From assembly GCA_029066805.1 (NCBI GenBank), contig JAIEFT010000051.1, positions 1 through 46,754 on the forward strand: 46,754 nucleotides of DNA. Direction: 5' to 3'. How positions within the stretch are numbered: the stretch's first letter is position 1; each line of letters starts with the position of its first letter. Under the pieces are notes generated by a model, which ran no database searches, had not been told where the DNA came from, and worked only from the letters and a program-made list of their open reading frames with translations. Positions 8,383-17,451 of the stretch are shown piece by piece. The stretch comes from Clostridiales bacterium. Lineage in GTDB: Bacteria; Bacillota; Clostridia; Christensenellales; Pumilibacteraceae. Made by a program: the position numbers and the translations under genes.

Positions 8383-10215
8383 ATGAAGTACGGAATGGTA
8401 AGAGCGGGTGCGTATACTCCCGTTATTAAGGTTGGTAATCCCGATCACAACCGCAAGGCGATAATCGATTTGATAAAGCAAGCCGAGGACAGCGGCGTGG
8501 AGATAGCGGTTTTTCCCGAGCTGTGCGTGACGGGCTATACATGCGCCGACCTTTTTCTTACGCGCGAGCTAATGAAAAAGACTGTGCAGGCGGTCAAGTC
8601 GATTGCCGACGCCGTGCACGATAAAACTGTTGCAATCGTAGGCGCGCCCGTCGCGCAAAACGGCAGACTGTACAACTGTGCGATAGTCATGACGGGCGGA
8701 AAGATTCTCGGCATTGTGCCAAAGACAGAGCTGCCCGATTACGGCGAGTTCTACGAAAAGCGGTATTTTACTTCGGCGTTCGACGGCGTTATTACAAGCG
8801 AGGATTACGGCGTGCCAATGGGCAACGTTTTGTTTAAGTGCAAAAATTATCCCGATTTAATAATCGGTTGCGAAATTTGCGAGGATATGTGGTCGGACAT
8901 TCCGCCGTCGGTGTACGCGTGCCGCGCGGGCGCGACGGTAATAGCCAATCTTTCTGCGTCGGACGAGGTCGTGGGCAAAGCGGAGTACCGTGAGCTGCTT
9001 GTAAAGAGCTTGTCCGGCAGACTGCACTGCGCATACGTTTACGCCGACGCAGGCGAGGGCGAATCGTCTACCGACGTTGTTTTTTCGGGACACAACATTA
9101 TTGCCGAAAACGGCGGGATAATAGCCTGTAGCGATCCGTTCGAGCGTGGCAATGCCATGACCGATATAGATATAGAACGGCTTATTTACGACCGCAGAAA
9201 AATGGGTGTAAGGCACACCGACAAAAAGTTTGAGATTGTAGACTTCGAGCTTGACGACAAGCTTAGCGGTTCGCTTTGCCGCGAGACTCCTCGTTATCCG
9301 TTTGTTCCGACGGACGACTCGGGTTGTCGCGCCGAGCTCATTCTTGCCATGCAAGCTGCGGGACTTAAAAAGCGCGCTTCCGCAAGCCATGCCGACGCGC
9401 TTGTCGTAGGCGTTTCGGGCGGACTGGATTCGGCGCTCGCATTGCTTGTTTGTAACCGCACGATCGCAAAGGGTAAGATAAAGGCGGTAACAATGCCGTG
9501 CTTTGGCACTACCGCGCGCACAAAAGGCAATGCCGAAAAGCTGTGCGCCGCGCTCGGCATAGAAATAACGACCATCGATATTAAAGATACGGTAAACAGC
9601 CATCTAAAGGATATAGCGCACGACAAGACGGACGTCGTTTACGAAAACGCACAGGCGCGCGTACGCACCATGACGCTGTTTGACATAGCCAACAAGTATA
9701 ACGGGCTTGTTGTCGGCACAGGCGATTTGAGCGAGCTTGCGCTCGGCTGGTGTACGTACAACGGCGATCACATGTCGTCGTACTGCGTCAATTCGGGCGT
9801 GCCCAAAACCCTGGTAAAACACCTTATTGCATACGAAGCGGCGCGATTAGGCGGCAAAGTCAAAGCTGTTTTGGACGATATTATGAACACCGACATCTCG
9901 CCCGAGCTGTTACCCGCCGATAACGGAAAAATAGTGCAAAAGACTGAGGATATCTTGGGCAAGTACGACCTTTTGGACTTTATAATGTACTACTATTGCC
10001 GTTATGGGTTCACGCGTAAAAAGATAGAGTTTCTGCTCAAAACCGCATTCTGTGACGTGGATAACGCACAGATACAAAAGGCGCTCGACACATTTTTTAA
10101 CAGGTTTTTTATGTCGCAGTTCAAGCGGTCGTGCATGCCGGACGGCGTTAAGATCGGATCGGTGTCGTTTTCGCCGCGTTCGGACTTCAGACTGCCGAGC
10201 GACATAGAGAATTAA
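8383..10215 (+). CDS. nadE: Glutamine-dependent NAD+ synthetase
   Basis: 610 aa, the long two-domain form. The N-terminal nitrilase-type glutaminase (about 1-285) has the Glu/Lys/Cys triad: E46 in FPELCVTGY, Lys in PKTELPDY, Cys166 in CEICEDMW. The C-terminal synthetase (about 320-600) has the PP-loop SGGLDSALAL. It makes NAD+ from deamido-NAD, ATP and glutamine in the cytoplasm. ATG 8383 follows AGGGGAG. Directly downstream of dnaX and probably co-transcribed. Confidence 0.96.
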   Translation: MKYGMVRAGAYTPVIKVGNPDHNRKAIIDLIKQAEDSGVEIAVFPELCVTGYTCADLFLTRELMKKTVQAVKSIADAVHDKTVAIVGAPVAQNGRLYNCAIVMTGGKILGIVPKTELPDYGEFYEKRYFTSAFDGVITSEDYGVPMGNVLFKCKNYPDLIIGCEICEDMWSDIPPSVYACRAGATVIANLSASDEVVGKAEYRELLVKSLSGRLHCAYVYADAGEGESSTDVVFSGHNIIAENGGIIACSDPFERGNAMTDIDIERLIYDRRKMGVRHTDKKFEIVDFELDDKLSGSLCRETPRYPFVPTDDSGCRAELILAMQAAGLKKRASASHADALVVGVSGGLDSALALLVCNRTIAKGKIKAVTMPCFGTTARTKGNAEKLCAALGIEITTIDIKDTVNSHLKDIAHDKTDVVYENAQARVRTMTLFDIANKYNGLVVGTGDLSELALGWCTYNGDHMSSYCVNSGVPKTLVKHLIAYEAARLGGKVKAVLDDIMNTDISPELLPADNGKIVQKTEDILGKYDLLDFIMYYYCRYGFTRKKIEFLLKTAFCDVDNAQIQKALDTFFNRFFMSQFKRSCMPDGVKIGSVSFSPRSDFRLPSDIEN

Positions 10216-10246
10216 TTCGGAATTCAGAATTCAGAATTAAGAATTG
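10210..10246. repeat. Intergenic GAATT-box repeat, copy 1
   Basis: A run of GAATT/GAATTC/GAATTA units (AATTCAGAATTCAGAATTAA and AGAATTG). Related strings occur at 23902-23921, 27199-27233 and, inverted, 29243-29280, always between genes. Confidence 0.5.
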
Positions 10247-10255
10247 AATAAGGTG

Positions 10256-10284
10256 TTGATTTTTTGCTGTAAATGGTGTACAAT
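10256..10284 (+). promoter_or_regulatory. Promoter of the aminotransferase gene
   Basis: TTGATT (10256-10261), 17 bp, TACAAT (10279-10284). Leader of about 40 nt with AAAGGAG before the TTG start. Confidence 0.65.
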
Positions 10285-10330
10285 ATAGCAATAACACATT
10301 CTTTTGCTTAACTAAAGGAGAAATACTCAA

Positions 10331-11530
10331 TTGGAAATAGCACATAGAGCAAAACAGATTGCGCCTTCGTTGACTTTGGAGATCACGGCGCGTGCGAAAA
10401 AGATGAAAGCGGACGGCATGCGCGTTGTGTCGTTTGCGGCGGGCGAGCCCGACTTTAACACGCCCGACTACATTGTGGACGCGGGGCGGGAAGCGCTTGA
10501 TAAGGGGCTTACCAAGTACACGCCTGCGGCAGGCACACTGGCGCTTCGTCAGGCGATTTGCCAAAAGCTGAAAAACGACAATGCGCTCGACTACGAACCT
10601 GTAAATATAGTAGTCAGCAACGGTGCAAAGCATTCGCTGTTTAACGCATTTATGGCTATACTCGATCCGGGCGACGAGGTCATCATTCCGTCGCCGTACT
10701 GGCTTAGCTATCCCGAGATAGTCAAGATGGCGGGCGGCGTGCCTGTGTTTGTGCAGACCAAGGCGGAGAACAGCTTTAAGATAACTCCCGCCGAGCTTGC
10801 GGAAGCCATAACAGACAAGACCAAGGCGTTTATACTCAACAACCCCAACAACCCGACGGGTGCGGTGTATACCAGGAGCGAGATAAACGCGCTTGCCTGC
10901 GAGATAGAAAAGCACGAGATTTTTGTCGTATCCGACGAGATTTACGAAAAGCTGACGTATGAACGCAGACATCACTCCATAGCGGCGTATTCGGATATAC
11001 TCAAGGAACGCACAATCGTAATAAACGGCATGAGCAAGACGTACTCTATGACGGGCTGGCGAGTGGGCTACGCGGCTGCGGAGGAACATATATCGTCCGC
11101 CATGGCGAGCATGCAAAGCCACAGCACGTCCAACGCTAACTCCATTGCGCAGTACGCGTCCGCAGTGGCGCTTGCCGACAAGCTTCACGGCGAGGCGTTT
11201 TTGGAGGGAATGAAGGCGACGTTTGACGCAAGGCGCGCGCTAATGATGCTAAGATTGCAGCGACTTAAGGTGGACTTTATCGAACCTAAAGGCGCGTTCT
11301 ATATTATGATGTCGGTCAAAAAGTTTATCGGAAAGCAAATCGACGGACAGCGCATACGTTCTGCGTTCGACTTTGCGTCGGTACTGCTCGAGCAGGCGTT
11401 GGTAGCGGTCATTCCGTGCGAAAGCTTCGGCGCGCCCGACTACGTCAGACTTTCATACGCCGCGTCCGAGATAGATATCGAGCGCGGGCTGGACGCGATT
11501 TCCGCGTTTGTCGCACAGCTTAAAGATTGA
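10331..11530 (+). CDS. aspB: Aspartate aminotransferase, class I (Ib-type)
   Basis: 399 aa PLP enzyme. It has the class I/II signatures AAGEPDFNTPDYI, NNPNNPTGAVY, SDEIYE, the PLP-binding Lys236 in SKTYSMTGWRVGY and a late Arg in 'DYVRLSYA'. It should interconvert aspartate and oxaloacetate with 2-oxoglutarate/glutamate. Some relatives act on other substrates (prephenate, methionine intermediates), so specificity is inferred. The start is TTG at 10331: AAAGGAG lies 10 nt upstream and the family N-terminus begins exactly there. Monocistronic, with its own promoter. Confidence 0.9.
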   Translation: MEIAHRAKQIAPSLTLEITARAKKMKADGMRVVSFAAGEPDFNTPDYIVDAGREALDKGLTKYTPAAGTLALRQAICQKLKNDNALDYEPVNIVVSNGAKHSLFNAFMAILDPGDEVIIPSPYWLSYPEIVKMAGGVPVFVQTKAENSFKITPAELAEAITDKTKAFILNNPNNPTGAVYTRSEINALACEIEKHEIFVVSDEIYEKLTYERRHHSIAAYSDILKERTIVINGMSKTYSMTGWRVGYAAAEEHISSAMASMQSHSTSNANSIAQYASAVALADKLHGEAFLEGMKATFDARRALMMLRLQRLKVDFIEPKGAFYIMMSVKKFIGKQIDGQRIRSAFDFASVLLEQALVAVIPCESFGAPDYVRLSYAASEIDIERGLDAISAFVAQLKD

Positions 11531-11728
11531 GAACTGCCGATTCAGTTCGTGCGGCAATCTTGCTGTCGATTTCTGCGCTACGTGCGGCTGCAAATAGCGG
11601 ACGTAGCGCCGCTACGACCACTGTTTGTAGCCTTCGTATCACAAAAATCGCCGACGCAATCTTGCTCGCGTCACTTCATCATCAGTTCTATTAACAACAC
11701 AAAAAACCATACAAGGAGAATACATATT
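11531..11728. repeat. Intergenic hairpin-rich element
   Basis: 198 nt without a gene. It contains a perfect inverted repeat GCGCTACGT (11575-11583) / ACGTAGCGC (11601-11609) and two direct copies of GCAATCTTGCT flanking the region, plus TCGAT/ATCG pairs. This looks like a small nonautonomous or REP/BIME-type repeat. No promoter for the downstream operon is obvious in it. AAGGAG for the next gene lies at 11713-11718. Confidence 0.45.
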
Positions 11729-12130
11729 ATGATTTCTGTTATCTACGGTTCAAAAGGTACGGGCAAAACCAAGCGCGTCATGGACGCAGCCAACGCCGCC
11801 GCCGAAAACGCGACGGGTCAGGTTATGTTTATAACCGACAACAACGGCTCGCTCGGACTTGCGCACAACATACGTTTTGTCAACGTCGCGGATTACGGCG
11901 TCAGAAATACTTATGAGCTCAGCGGATTTTTAAAGGGCATGCTTGCTACCAACTTCGATATTCAGTACGTGTTTATCGACGGGCTGAATAGACTGCTTGC
12001 CGTTGATCCCGAGGCGCTCAAACCCATTTTCGATACTATGGAAAAGTTTGCCGACACCGACTTTACGGCTACGGTTTCGGCAGATAAGCTGCCCAACTTC
12101 TTTAACAAGTTTAATATAATCAATGACTAA
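11729..12130 (+). CDS. Small P-loop ATPase-like protein
   Basis: 133 aa. Starts MISVIYGSKGTGKTK, a Walker A (GSKGTGKT) at residues 7-14. 'YVFIDGLNRL' looks like Walker B. The size and motifs resemble small clostridial P-loop proteins of unknown role; a thymidine-kinase-like or PilT-like origin cannot be decided. ATG 11729 follows AAGGAG. The stop overlaps the thrC start by 8 nt, so it leads that transcription unit. Confidence 0.7.
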   Translation: MISVIYGSKGTGKTKRVMDAANAAAENATGQVMFITDNNGSLGLAHNIRFVNVADYGVRNTYELSGFLKGMLATNFDIQYVFIDGLNRLLAVDPEALKPIFDTMEKFADTDFTATVSADKLPNFFNKFNIIND

Positions 12131-13565
12131 ATACATATCCACCCGCGACGCGTCGGCAACAGTCGACAGTGCGACTGCGGTGCTTGACGGCTTCGCGCCG
12201 GACGGTGGATTGTATGTTCCGGAGTCGCTGCCCGCATTGAACTATGCGGACTTGCTCGACCTAGACTATGCGTCCAGGGTCGATACGGTTCTTCGCGCAT
12301 TTTTCGACTTTGACGTAGGTGGCGTTGCGGAAGATGCTTGCGCTACGTTCGAGGGTGATGATATTATTCCTACCGTCAAGATCGACGATAACGCGTTTAT
12401 TTGCGAGCTTTGGCACGGAATGACGTACACGTCCAAGGACGTGTCGCTTTCCGTTTTGTCGCGACTGATTGAAAAGGCGAGAGCGGAGAAAAAAATAGAC
12501 GGACGCCTACTCATTCCCATTGCTACCAACGGCGATTTGGGCAAGGCTGCGGCGGAAGCGTTTAGGCATGCGGGTCGCGCGGACGTTTGCGTGTTCTATT
12601 CGACTCGCGGAATGGACGATATAACAAAACTTGAGCTTTGTGCGACGAACGCGAAAAACGTTTGCGTAGTCGGCGTTGACGGAAGCTTTGACGATATCCA
12701 AGCGGCGGTAAAATCCGCTTTTGAGGGACACGGTTTAAACGCGGCGCTCGGAGAGAATAATATTAAGCTGACGTCGGCCAACTCGGTCAACATCGGCGTG
12801 GTCGTGCCGCAGATCGCATGCTTTTATTCCGCATACTGCGATTTGATAAATTCGGAAGAAATCCGATCGGGCGAGCAGGTCGACTTTGTAGTGCCGACCG
12901 GCAACTTCGGTGCAATGCTTGCAGGCTACTATGCCGCAAAAATGGGTTTGCCCATAAACAGGCTTGTGCTTGCTGCAACAAACAACATGGCGCTTACAGA
13001 CTTTATCGCTTCCGGCGAATACGACGTAAGCCGCATAAGCGAAAGACCTTCCGCGCCCGTGCTTGGTAATCTCGAGCGGCTTATATTCGGCATAAGCGGC
13101 GACTGCGCGCTTACGGCAAAGCGCATGGATGCGCTTAAAACGGACGGAAGATTTTCTGTGACCGAGGACGAAATGGACGCGCTTCGCACGCTGTTTGCGG
13201 GTGACGCTATGGACAGCGAGGAAGTCGCGGGCGTTATAAGCTATCTGTTCGACGAGTACGGCTATCTTGCCGACGCTCACACTGCGGCGGCATACGCCGT
13301 AGCGGACGTCCGCGAGTTTATCCACCCGACGGTGGTAATGTCATTAGCAAGTCCGTACAGAGCGGCGAGGGCGGTCATGACGGCGCTCGGCGAAAAGTGT
13401 CCAAAGGACAACGGAGAGCTGCTACGCCGCATGGAAATGGCAACCGCACTGGACGTGCCGGAGGGACTGATCGATTCGCTTACGGCGGAGCGCGTTCACA
13501 GCACGATAATATCCCCTCAAGAAATAATCGGGTTTTTAACCGAAAAATACGGCAAAAAACAATAA
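12123..13565 (+). CDS. thrC: Threonine synthase
   Basis: 480 aa PLP enzyme making threonine from O-phosphohomoserine. N-terminal FAPDGGLYVPE; the PLP lysine is K105 in ELWHGMTYTSKD (the family usually has HGPTxAFKD, so this motif is divergent); VPTGNFGAMLAGYYAAKMG and NRLVLAATNNM are typical of the long, fungal/E. coli-like class. The usual phosphate loop STGDTGSA is replaced by IATNGDLGKAA, another departure. Overlaps the upstream ATPase gene by 8 nt; trpS follows after 13 nt. Confidence 0.9.
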   Translation: MTKYISTRDASATVDSATAVLDGFAPDGGLYVPESLPALNYADLLDLDYASRVDTVLRAFFDFDVGGVAEDACATFEGDDIIPTVKIDDNAFICELWHGMTYTSKDVSLSVLSRLIEKARAEKKIDGRLLIPIATNGDLGKAAAEAFRHAGRADVCVFYSTRGMDDITKLELCATNAKNVCVVGVDGSFDDIQAAVKSAFEGHGLNAALGENNIKLTSANSVNIGVVVPQIACFYSAYCDLINSEEIRSGEQVDFVVPTGNFGAMLAGYYAAKMGLPINRLVLAATNNMALTDFIASGEYDVSRISERPSAPVLGNLERLIFGISGDCALTAKRMDALKTDGRFSVTEDEMDALRTLFAGDAMDSEEVAGVISYLFDEYGYLADAHTAAAYAVADVREFIHPTVVMSLASPYRAARAVMTALGEKCPKDNGELLRRMEMATALDVPEGLIDSLTAERVHSTIISPQEIIGFLTEKYGKKQ

Positions 13566-13578
13566 TAGTAAGCATATT

Positions 13579-14601
13579 ATGAACGAACAGAATTTACAGC
13601 AAAACGCGGAAAAGCGCAAGCGCGTATTCTCCGCCATAAAGCCTACGGGCAATCCCACGCTCGGCAACTACCTCGGCGCAATGAAGTATTGGGGCGATAT
13701 GGGCAAGGATTGCGACGCGATGTTTGCAGTTGCGGACTTGCACGCCATAACCGTAGCTATCGAGCCCAAGGTGCTGCGCGAAAACAGCAAGCGCCTTTTT
13801 GCACTGCTAATCGCGGTGGGTATAGACCCGGAGCGTGACGTAGTGTTTATGCAGTCGCACGTGACCGCGCACGCCGAGCTTAGCTGGCTGCTTAATAACT
13901 ATACCATGTTCGGCGAAGCCAGTCGCATGACGCAGTTTAAGGACAAGAGCAAAAAAGCGCCCGACAATATCAACGTCGGTTTGTTCGACTATCCCGTGCT
14001 CATGGCGGCGGACATTCTGCTGTACCAAGCGGATATAGTGCCGGTCGGCGAGGATCAGCTTCAGCATGTGGAGCTTTGCAGAACTATTGCAAACAGGTTC
14101 AACAACCGTTACAGCCCCACGTTTACCGTGCCGGAGGGCAAGATACCAACGTACGGCGCGCGCATACACTCTCTTGCCGATCCTACGGCAAAGATGGGTA
14201 AGAGCGAGGGCGAAGGCGACGGAACTATATTCATTCTCGATACGCCCGACGCGATCATGCGCAAGTTTAAGCGCGCCGTCACCGACTGCGATACCAAGGT
14301 GAGGGTCGGTGCGGACAAGGCTGGCATTACAAATCTACTGACGATTTACGCCGCGCTAAACGATATAACCATAGAGCAGGCTGAGCGTGAGTTTGAAAAT
14401 TCGTCGTATGCCGAGTTCAAGACGAGAGTAGGTGAGGCGACGGTGGAAAAGCTTCGTCCCATACGCGAAAAGTACGAGGCGCTTCGCCGCGACGACAACG
14501 CGCTTTGCGAACTGATGAAGTCCGGCGCGGATAAAGCGGCGTACCTCGCTCGGAAGACTCTCGAAAAAGTTTACAAAAAAATCGGGTTTGTGCGCGTCTG
14601 A
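13579..14601 (+). CDS. trpS: Tryptophan--tRNA ligase
   Basis: 340 aa class I aminoacyl-tRNA synthetase. HIGH-region: KPTGNPTLGNYLGAMKYW; KMSKS-loop: AKMGKSEGEGDG, with Gly replacing the first Ser. 'GEDQLQHVELCRTIANRFN' is the tryptophan/ATP pocket segment. It charges tRNA-Trp in the cytoplasm. No convincing Shine-Dalgarno precedes ATG 13579 and the gap to thrC is only 13 nt, so no T-box can be present. Its TGA overlaps the next ATG. Confidence 0.95.
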   Translation: MNEQNLQQNAEKRKRVFSAIKPTGNPTLGNYLGAMKYWGDMGKDCDAMFAVADLHAITVAIEPKVLRENSKRLFALLIAVGIDPERDVVFMQSHVTAHAELSWLLNNYTMFGEASRMTQFKDKSKKAPDNINVGLFDYPVLMAADILLYQADIVPVGEDQLQHVELCRTIANRFNNRYSPTFTVPEGKIPTYGARIHSLADPTAKMGKSEGEGDGTIFILDTPDAIMRKFKRAVTDCDTKVRVGADKAGITNLLTIYAALNDITIEQAEREFENSSYAEFKTRVGEATVEKLRPIREKYEALRRDDNALCELMKSGADKAAYLARKTLEKVYKKIGFVRV

Positions 14602-15470
14602 TGTACGGCTATGTTGTTCCCGACAAATCGACGCTCGGCATGAGCGACTATGTGCTTTACCGATCGTTCTATTGCGGAATGTGCTGTCAGACCGGCGAGC
14701 TGTTCGGCAAGCTGCCGCGGCTTACCACCAACTATGACTTTGCGTTTTTTGCGGCGTTGCTTCACGACTATTCTGCGCAAAACGTGGTTATAGAGGAGCA
14801 CGGCTGTATACTCAATCCCAAGCACAAAGCGATACTCCAGCCAAATCCGTTACTCGGTCGGCTTGCCGCAACCAATATTTTGCTGTCATACCAAAAGGCT
14901 AACGACGGTGTTATCGACGGCGACGGCGTTAAGTATCGTGTGGTGCGGCGCGCGCTGAAAAAGCCTTTCCGCATCGCAAAGCAAGCGTATCCGGAGATAC
15001 AAGCCGCGATAGAAAGGGCGTATGACTTGCAGCGAAAAGTGGAGCAATCGGGCGTGACAAGCATAGACAGAGCCGCCGATCCGTTTGCGAGCTTGCTCAA
15101 AACCTTGCCCGATTTGATTTTGGGCGTTCAAACAGATGACAATTTAAAAGGCTTGTGCTATAATATAGGTAAGTTCGTATATCTTGCCGACGCGCTGGAC
15201 GACATAACCGAGGACTTTAAGCACAAGCGGTATAACCCGTTTTTGGCGGCATACGGCGAGTTTACGGATAGAAAGAGCTTTATTGCCGCGCACAAGGACG
15301 AACTCGAGTTCTGCTTTAACAGCGTTTGCGGCAGAGCGCAGGCGTGCTGTAACGGACTGAGGTTTTCGCAGAGCTATTCGCTCATTCGCAACATCGTGTT
15401 CAAGGGTTTGCCCGACAAAGCGGCGGAATTGTTGCGATCGGACAGAAAACTTAAGAACCCCAGAGTTTAG
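14601..15470 (+). CDS. DUF5685 family protein
   Basis: 289 aa. Opening MYGYVVPDKSTLGMSDYVLYRSFYCGMCCQTGE, with a CGMCC Cys cluster and 'RLTTNYDFAFFAALL', is characteristic of clostridial DUF5685 proteins. Further on, 'YNIGKFVYLADALDDITEDFKHKRYNPF' carries an Asp-rich helical motif (DALDDITED) reminiscent of isoprenoid-synthase folds, but no activity is established. Start overlaps the trpS stop (TGATG), so translation is coupled. Confidence 0.82.
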   Translation: MYGYVVPDKSTLGMSDYVLYRSFYCGMCCQTGELFGKLPRLTTNYDFAFFAALLHDYSAQNVVIEEHGCILNPKHKAILQPNPLLGRLAATNILLSYQKANDGVIDGDGVKYRVVRRALKKPFRIAKQAYPEIQAAIERAYDLQRKVEQSGVTSIDRAADPFASLLKTLPDLILGVQTDDNLKGLCYNIGKFVYLADALDDITEDFKHKRYNPFLAAYGEFTDRKSFIAAHKDELEFCFNSVCGRAQACCNGLRFSQSYSLIRNIVFKGLPDKAAELLRSDRKLKNPRV

Positions 15471-15495
15471 GCGGCTGCTATAAAAGGAGAGTATT

Positions 15496-16140
15496 ATGAA
15501 AGACCCTTACAAGATTTTGGGAGTGGAAAAGAACTCCGACCCCGAACTTATAAAGGCTAAATATCAAGAATTGCACGACGTGTACAGCGAGCAAAGGTTT
15601 CGCTCGGGCGCGGAGGGCAACGAGGGCGCACGGAAACTTCAGGAGCTGGAGGAAGCGTGGGCGCTTATTTCTATGGACTTGCAGCACGACACGGTTAATG
15701 ACAACACTACGGGCAATCTGTCCACGGTTGACGAGCTTATCCGTCAGGGCAAGTATAACGAGGCGCAGGATATACTCGACTCAATTCAGGACCGCAACGG
15801 CGAATGGCATTACATGCAGTCCATAATATTTTATAAGCGCGAATGGCTGACCGATTCCAAAACGCAGCTCGAAATGGCGCTTCGCGAAGACCCCGGCAAT
15901 GCCAAGTACCGCACGTCGCTCGACAAGTTAAACTTGGCGATGGGCGGCGCGCAATCGCAAAGCTCGCAGCAGAACCAAAACCAATACCAAAACCAAAATC
16001 AAAACGGCGGACAGTATAATGGGCAGCCGTACAACGATTACGGCGGACAGAACCCGCAGGATATGTCCAACTGCCTTTCTACATGCTGCTGCGCGTACTG
16101 CCTTACAGACTGCCTTTGCAACATGATGCGTTGTTGCTGA
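15496..16140 (+). CDS. J-domain-like protein with Cys-rich tail
   Basis: 214 aa. The N-terminus (DPYKILGVEKNSDPELIKAKYQEL) is a DnaJ J-domain, but the HPD tripeptide needed to stimulate DnaK is absent (LHDVYSEQRF instead), so it probably does not act as a normal Hsp40. The middle is TPR-like (IRQGKYNEAQDILDSI). A Gln/Asn-rich stretch (about 154-190) leads to a Cys-rich end (CLSTCCCAYCLTDCLC... RCC). Related clostridial J proteins end in similar CC-rich tails. Preceded by AAAGGAGA; stop overlaps the next ATG. Confidence 0.75.
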   Translation: MKDPYKILGVEKNSDPELIKAKYQELHDVYSEQRFRSGAEGNEGARKLQELEEAWALISMDLQHDTVNDNTTGNLSTVDELIRQGKYNEAQDILDSIQDRNGEWHYMQSIIFYKREWLTDSKTQLEMALREDPGNAKYRTSLDKLNLAMGGAQSQSSQQNQNQYQNQNQNGGQYNGQPYNDYGGQNPQDMSNCLSTCCCAYCLTDCLCNMMRCC

Positions 16141-16814
16141 TGAAGGTTCAGACCAAAAAACTGACAACGGCAGCGGTATGCACCGCGATTGCCGTAATAA
16201 TGTGCGCCGCTACGGCGTATCTTCCGCTTAGCTTTATGCCGTTATTTTTAGCGGCATTTTGCATATTTTTGGCATGCAAGCGCGGAAGCCTGCCGTACGG
16301 GCTGCTGTGCGCCGCGGCGACAATTGGGCTGATGTTTTTGATGAGCGGACTTACCGTCAAGTGGCTTATGCTTGTGCTTATATTTGCCCCGTACGGAATA
16401 GTCACGGTGTTTTTGGACAAGCTATCTTATTTTAAGGTCAAGTCGGCGATAATTCGCGCGGTTATCGCAATAGTGTTTTTCAACGTCACGGTGGGGACAT
16501 TGTACGCGATAGTCGTAAATGTGCTGACGATCGGTATTGACGTAAACATATCCGAATGGGTAGGCAGAGTAGGCGGATATGCCGTGTTTGCCGTTATTGC
16601 AACGGTTGTGCTTGTTCCGCTCGACTTTATGTTCGGCACGCTTAGCGCGACAGTATTGAAAAAAATTCCCGTACGGCTAAGTAAAGCCGAAATGTTGCAG
16701 CAAAAAAAGGATGAACAAAAAAAGCGTGACGATCAGCCCAAAGAACCCGAGTACGACATTTTCGGTTACGAGATATGCCGCGATGACAATGATGACGATG
16801 ATAAAAAGCGGTAA
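16140..16814 (+). CDS. Multi-pass membrane protein (ECF S-component-like)
   Basis: 224 aa. After KVQTKKLTTAAVCTAIAVIM there are about six hydrophobic segments. Segment size and the small-residue-rich first helix resemble substrate-binding S components of ECF transporters or DUF2232/YybS-type proteins; no specificity motif is visible. The C-terminus is highly charged (KKDEQKKRDDQPKEPEYD... DDDDKKR) and cytoplasmic. ATG 16140 overlaps the preceding TGA; a longer frame starting inside the J-like gene is rejected. Confidence 0.65.
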   Translation: MKVQTKKLTTAAVCTAIAVIMCAATAYLPLSFMPLFLAAFCIFLACKRGSLPYGLLCAAATIGLMFLMSGLTVKWLMLVLIFAPYGIVTVFLDKLSYFKVKSAIIRAVIAIVFFNVTVGTLYAIVVNVLTIGIDVNISEWVGRVGGYAVFAVIATVVLVPLDFMFGTLSATVLKKIPVRLSKAEMLQQKKDEQKKRDDQPKEPEYDIFGYEICRDDNDDDDKKR

Positions 16815-16839
16815 TCCGTTGCCGGCTTAAGGTGAATAA

Positions 16840-17451
16840 ATGTATAAAATACTTGTAAGGGAAGACGACGAGAGCATAAGGCGCGAGCTTACCGCACTGC
16901 TTGAAACTAACGGCTATGCCGTTGTGTCGGACTTGCCGTGCGACCTTGCGCTACTCGACGTGAACATGCCCAAAGAGAACGGGTTCGAGCTTTGCGCTCG
17001 GCTTAGAAAACAGACCGATATTCCGGTGATTTTTCTCACTGCGCGCGACAGCGCGGAGGACGAGATCATCGGGTTCGGCGTGGGTGCGGACGATTACATA
17101 CGCAAGCCGTATAATTCGTCCGTTTTGCTTATGCGCATTTCTCGGCTGCTCAATCGCAGGGCGGACGGCACAGCCGAGCAGCGCGGGCTGAAGCTGGATA
17201 TAGCGGACATGCGCGCGTATTATAAGGGCGAATCGGTCGAGCTGACAAAAAACGAAACGCGCATACTTGCCGCTATGTTCAAAAAGCCGCTGATAACGCG
17301 CGACGAGATAATCGACGAGCTGTGGAACAACAGCCTGTACATAGACGAAAGCACGCTGTACGTAAACATCAACCGATTGCGCGAAAAGCTTAAATCTATC
17401 GGCGCGAGCGACTTTATCCGCACGGTGCGCGGCGTGGGGTACAGACTGTGA
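16840..17451 (+). CDS. OmpR-family response regulator (Bce-type)
   Basis: 203 aa. The receiver has acidic D9/D10, phospho-acceptor D40 (ALLDVNMP), Thr (FLTARD) and Lys (IRKPYN). It is unusually short: D40 comes about 12 residues early because the helix-2/strand-3 region is missing. The C-terminal winged helix (about 115-203) has 'ELTKNETRILAAMF' and 'ESTLYVNINRLREKL...RTVRGVGYRL'. It should control the downstream ABC genes with its cognate kinase. AAGGTGA precedes ATG 16840; the end overlaps the kinase GTG start by 4 nt. Confidence 0.92.
   Translation: MYKILVREDDESIRRELTALLETNGYAVVSDLPCDLALLDVNMPKENGFELCARLRKQTDIPVIFLTARDSAEDEIIGFGVGADDYIRKPYNSSVLLMRISRLLNRRADGTAEQRGLKLDIADMRAYYKGESVELTKNETRILAAMFKKPLITRDEIIDELWNNSLYIDESTLYVNINRLREKLKSIGASDFIRTVRGVGYRL

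Noticed and set aside
10187-11188. Long open frame opposite the aminotransferase gene
   Set aside because: Antisense shadow with no start signal and no family resemblance.
11549-11728. 60-codon extension upstream of the small P-loop ATPase
   Set aside because: It reads through the hairpin element; ATG 11729 has AAGGAG and places the Walker A motif correctly.
13566-13578. T-box leader before trpS
   Set aside because: Only 13 nt separate thrC and trpS, far too short for a T-box.
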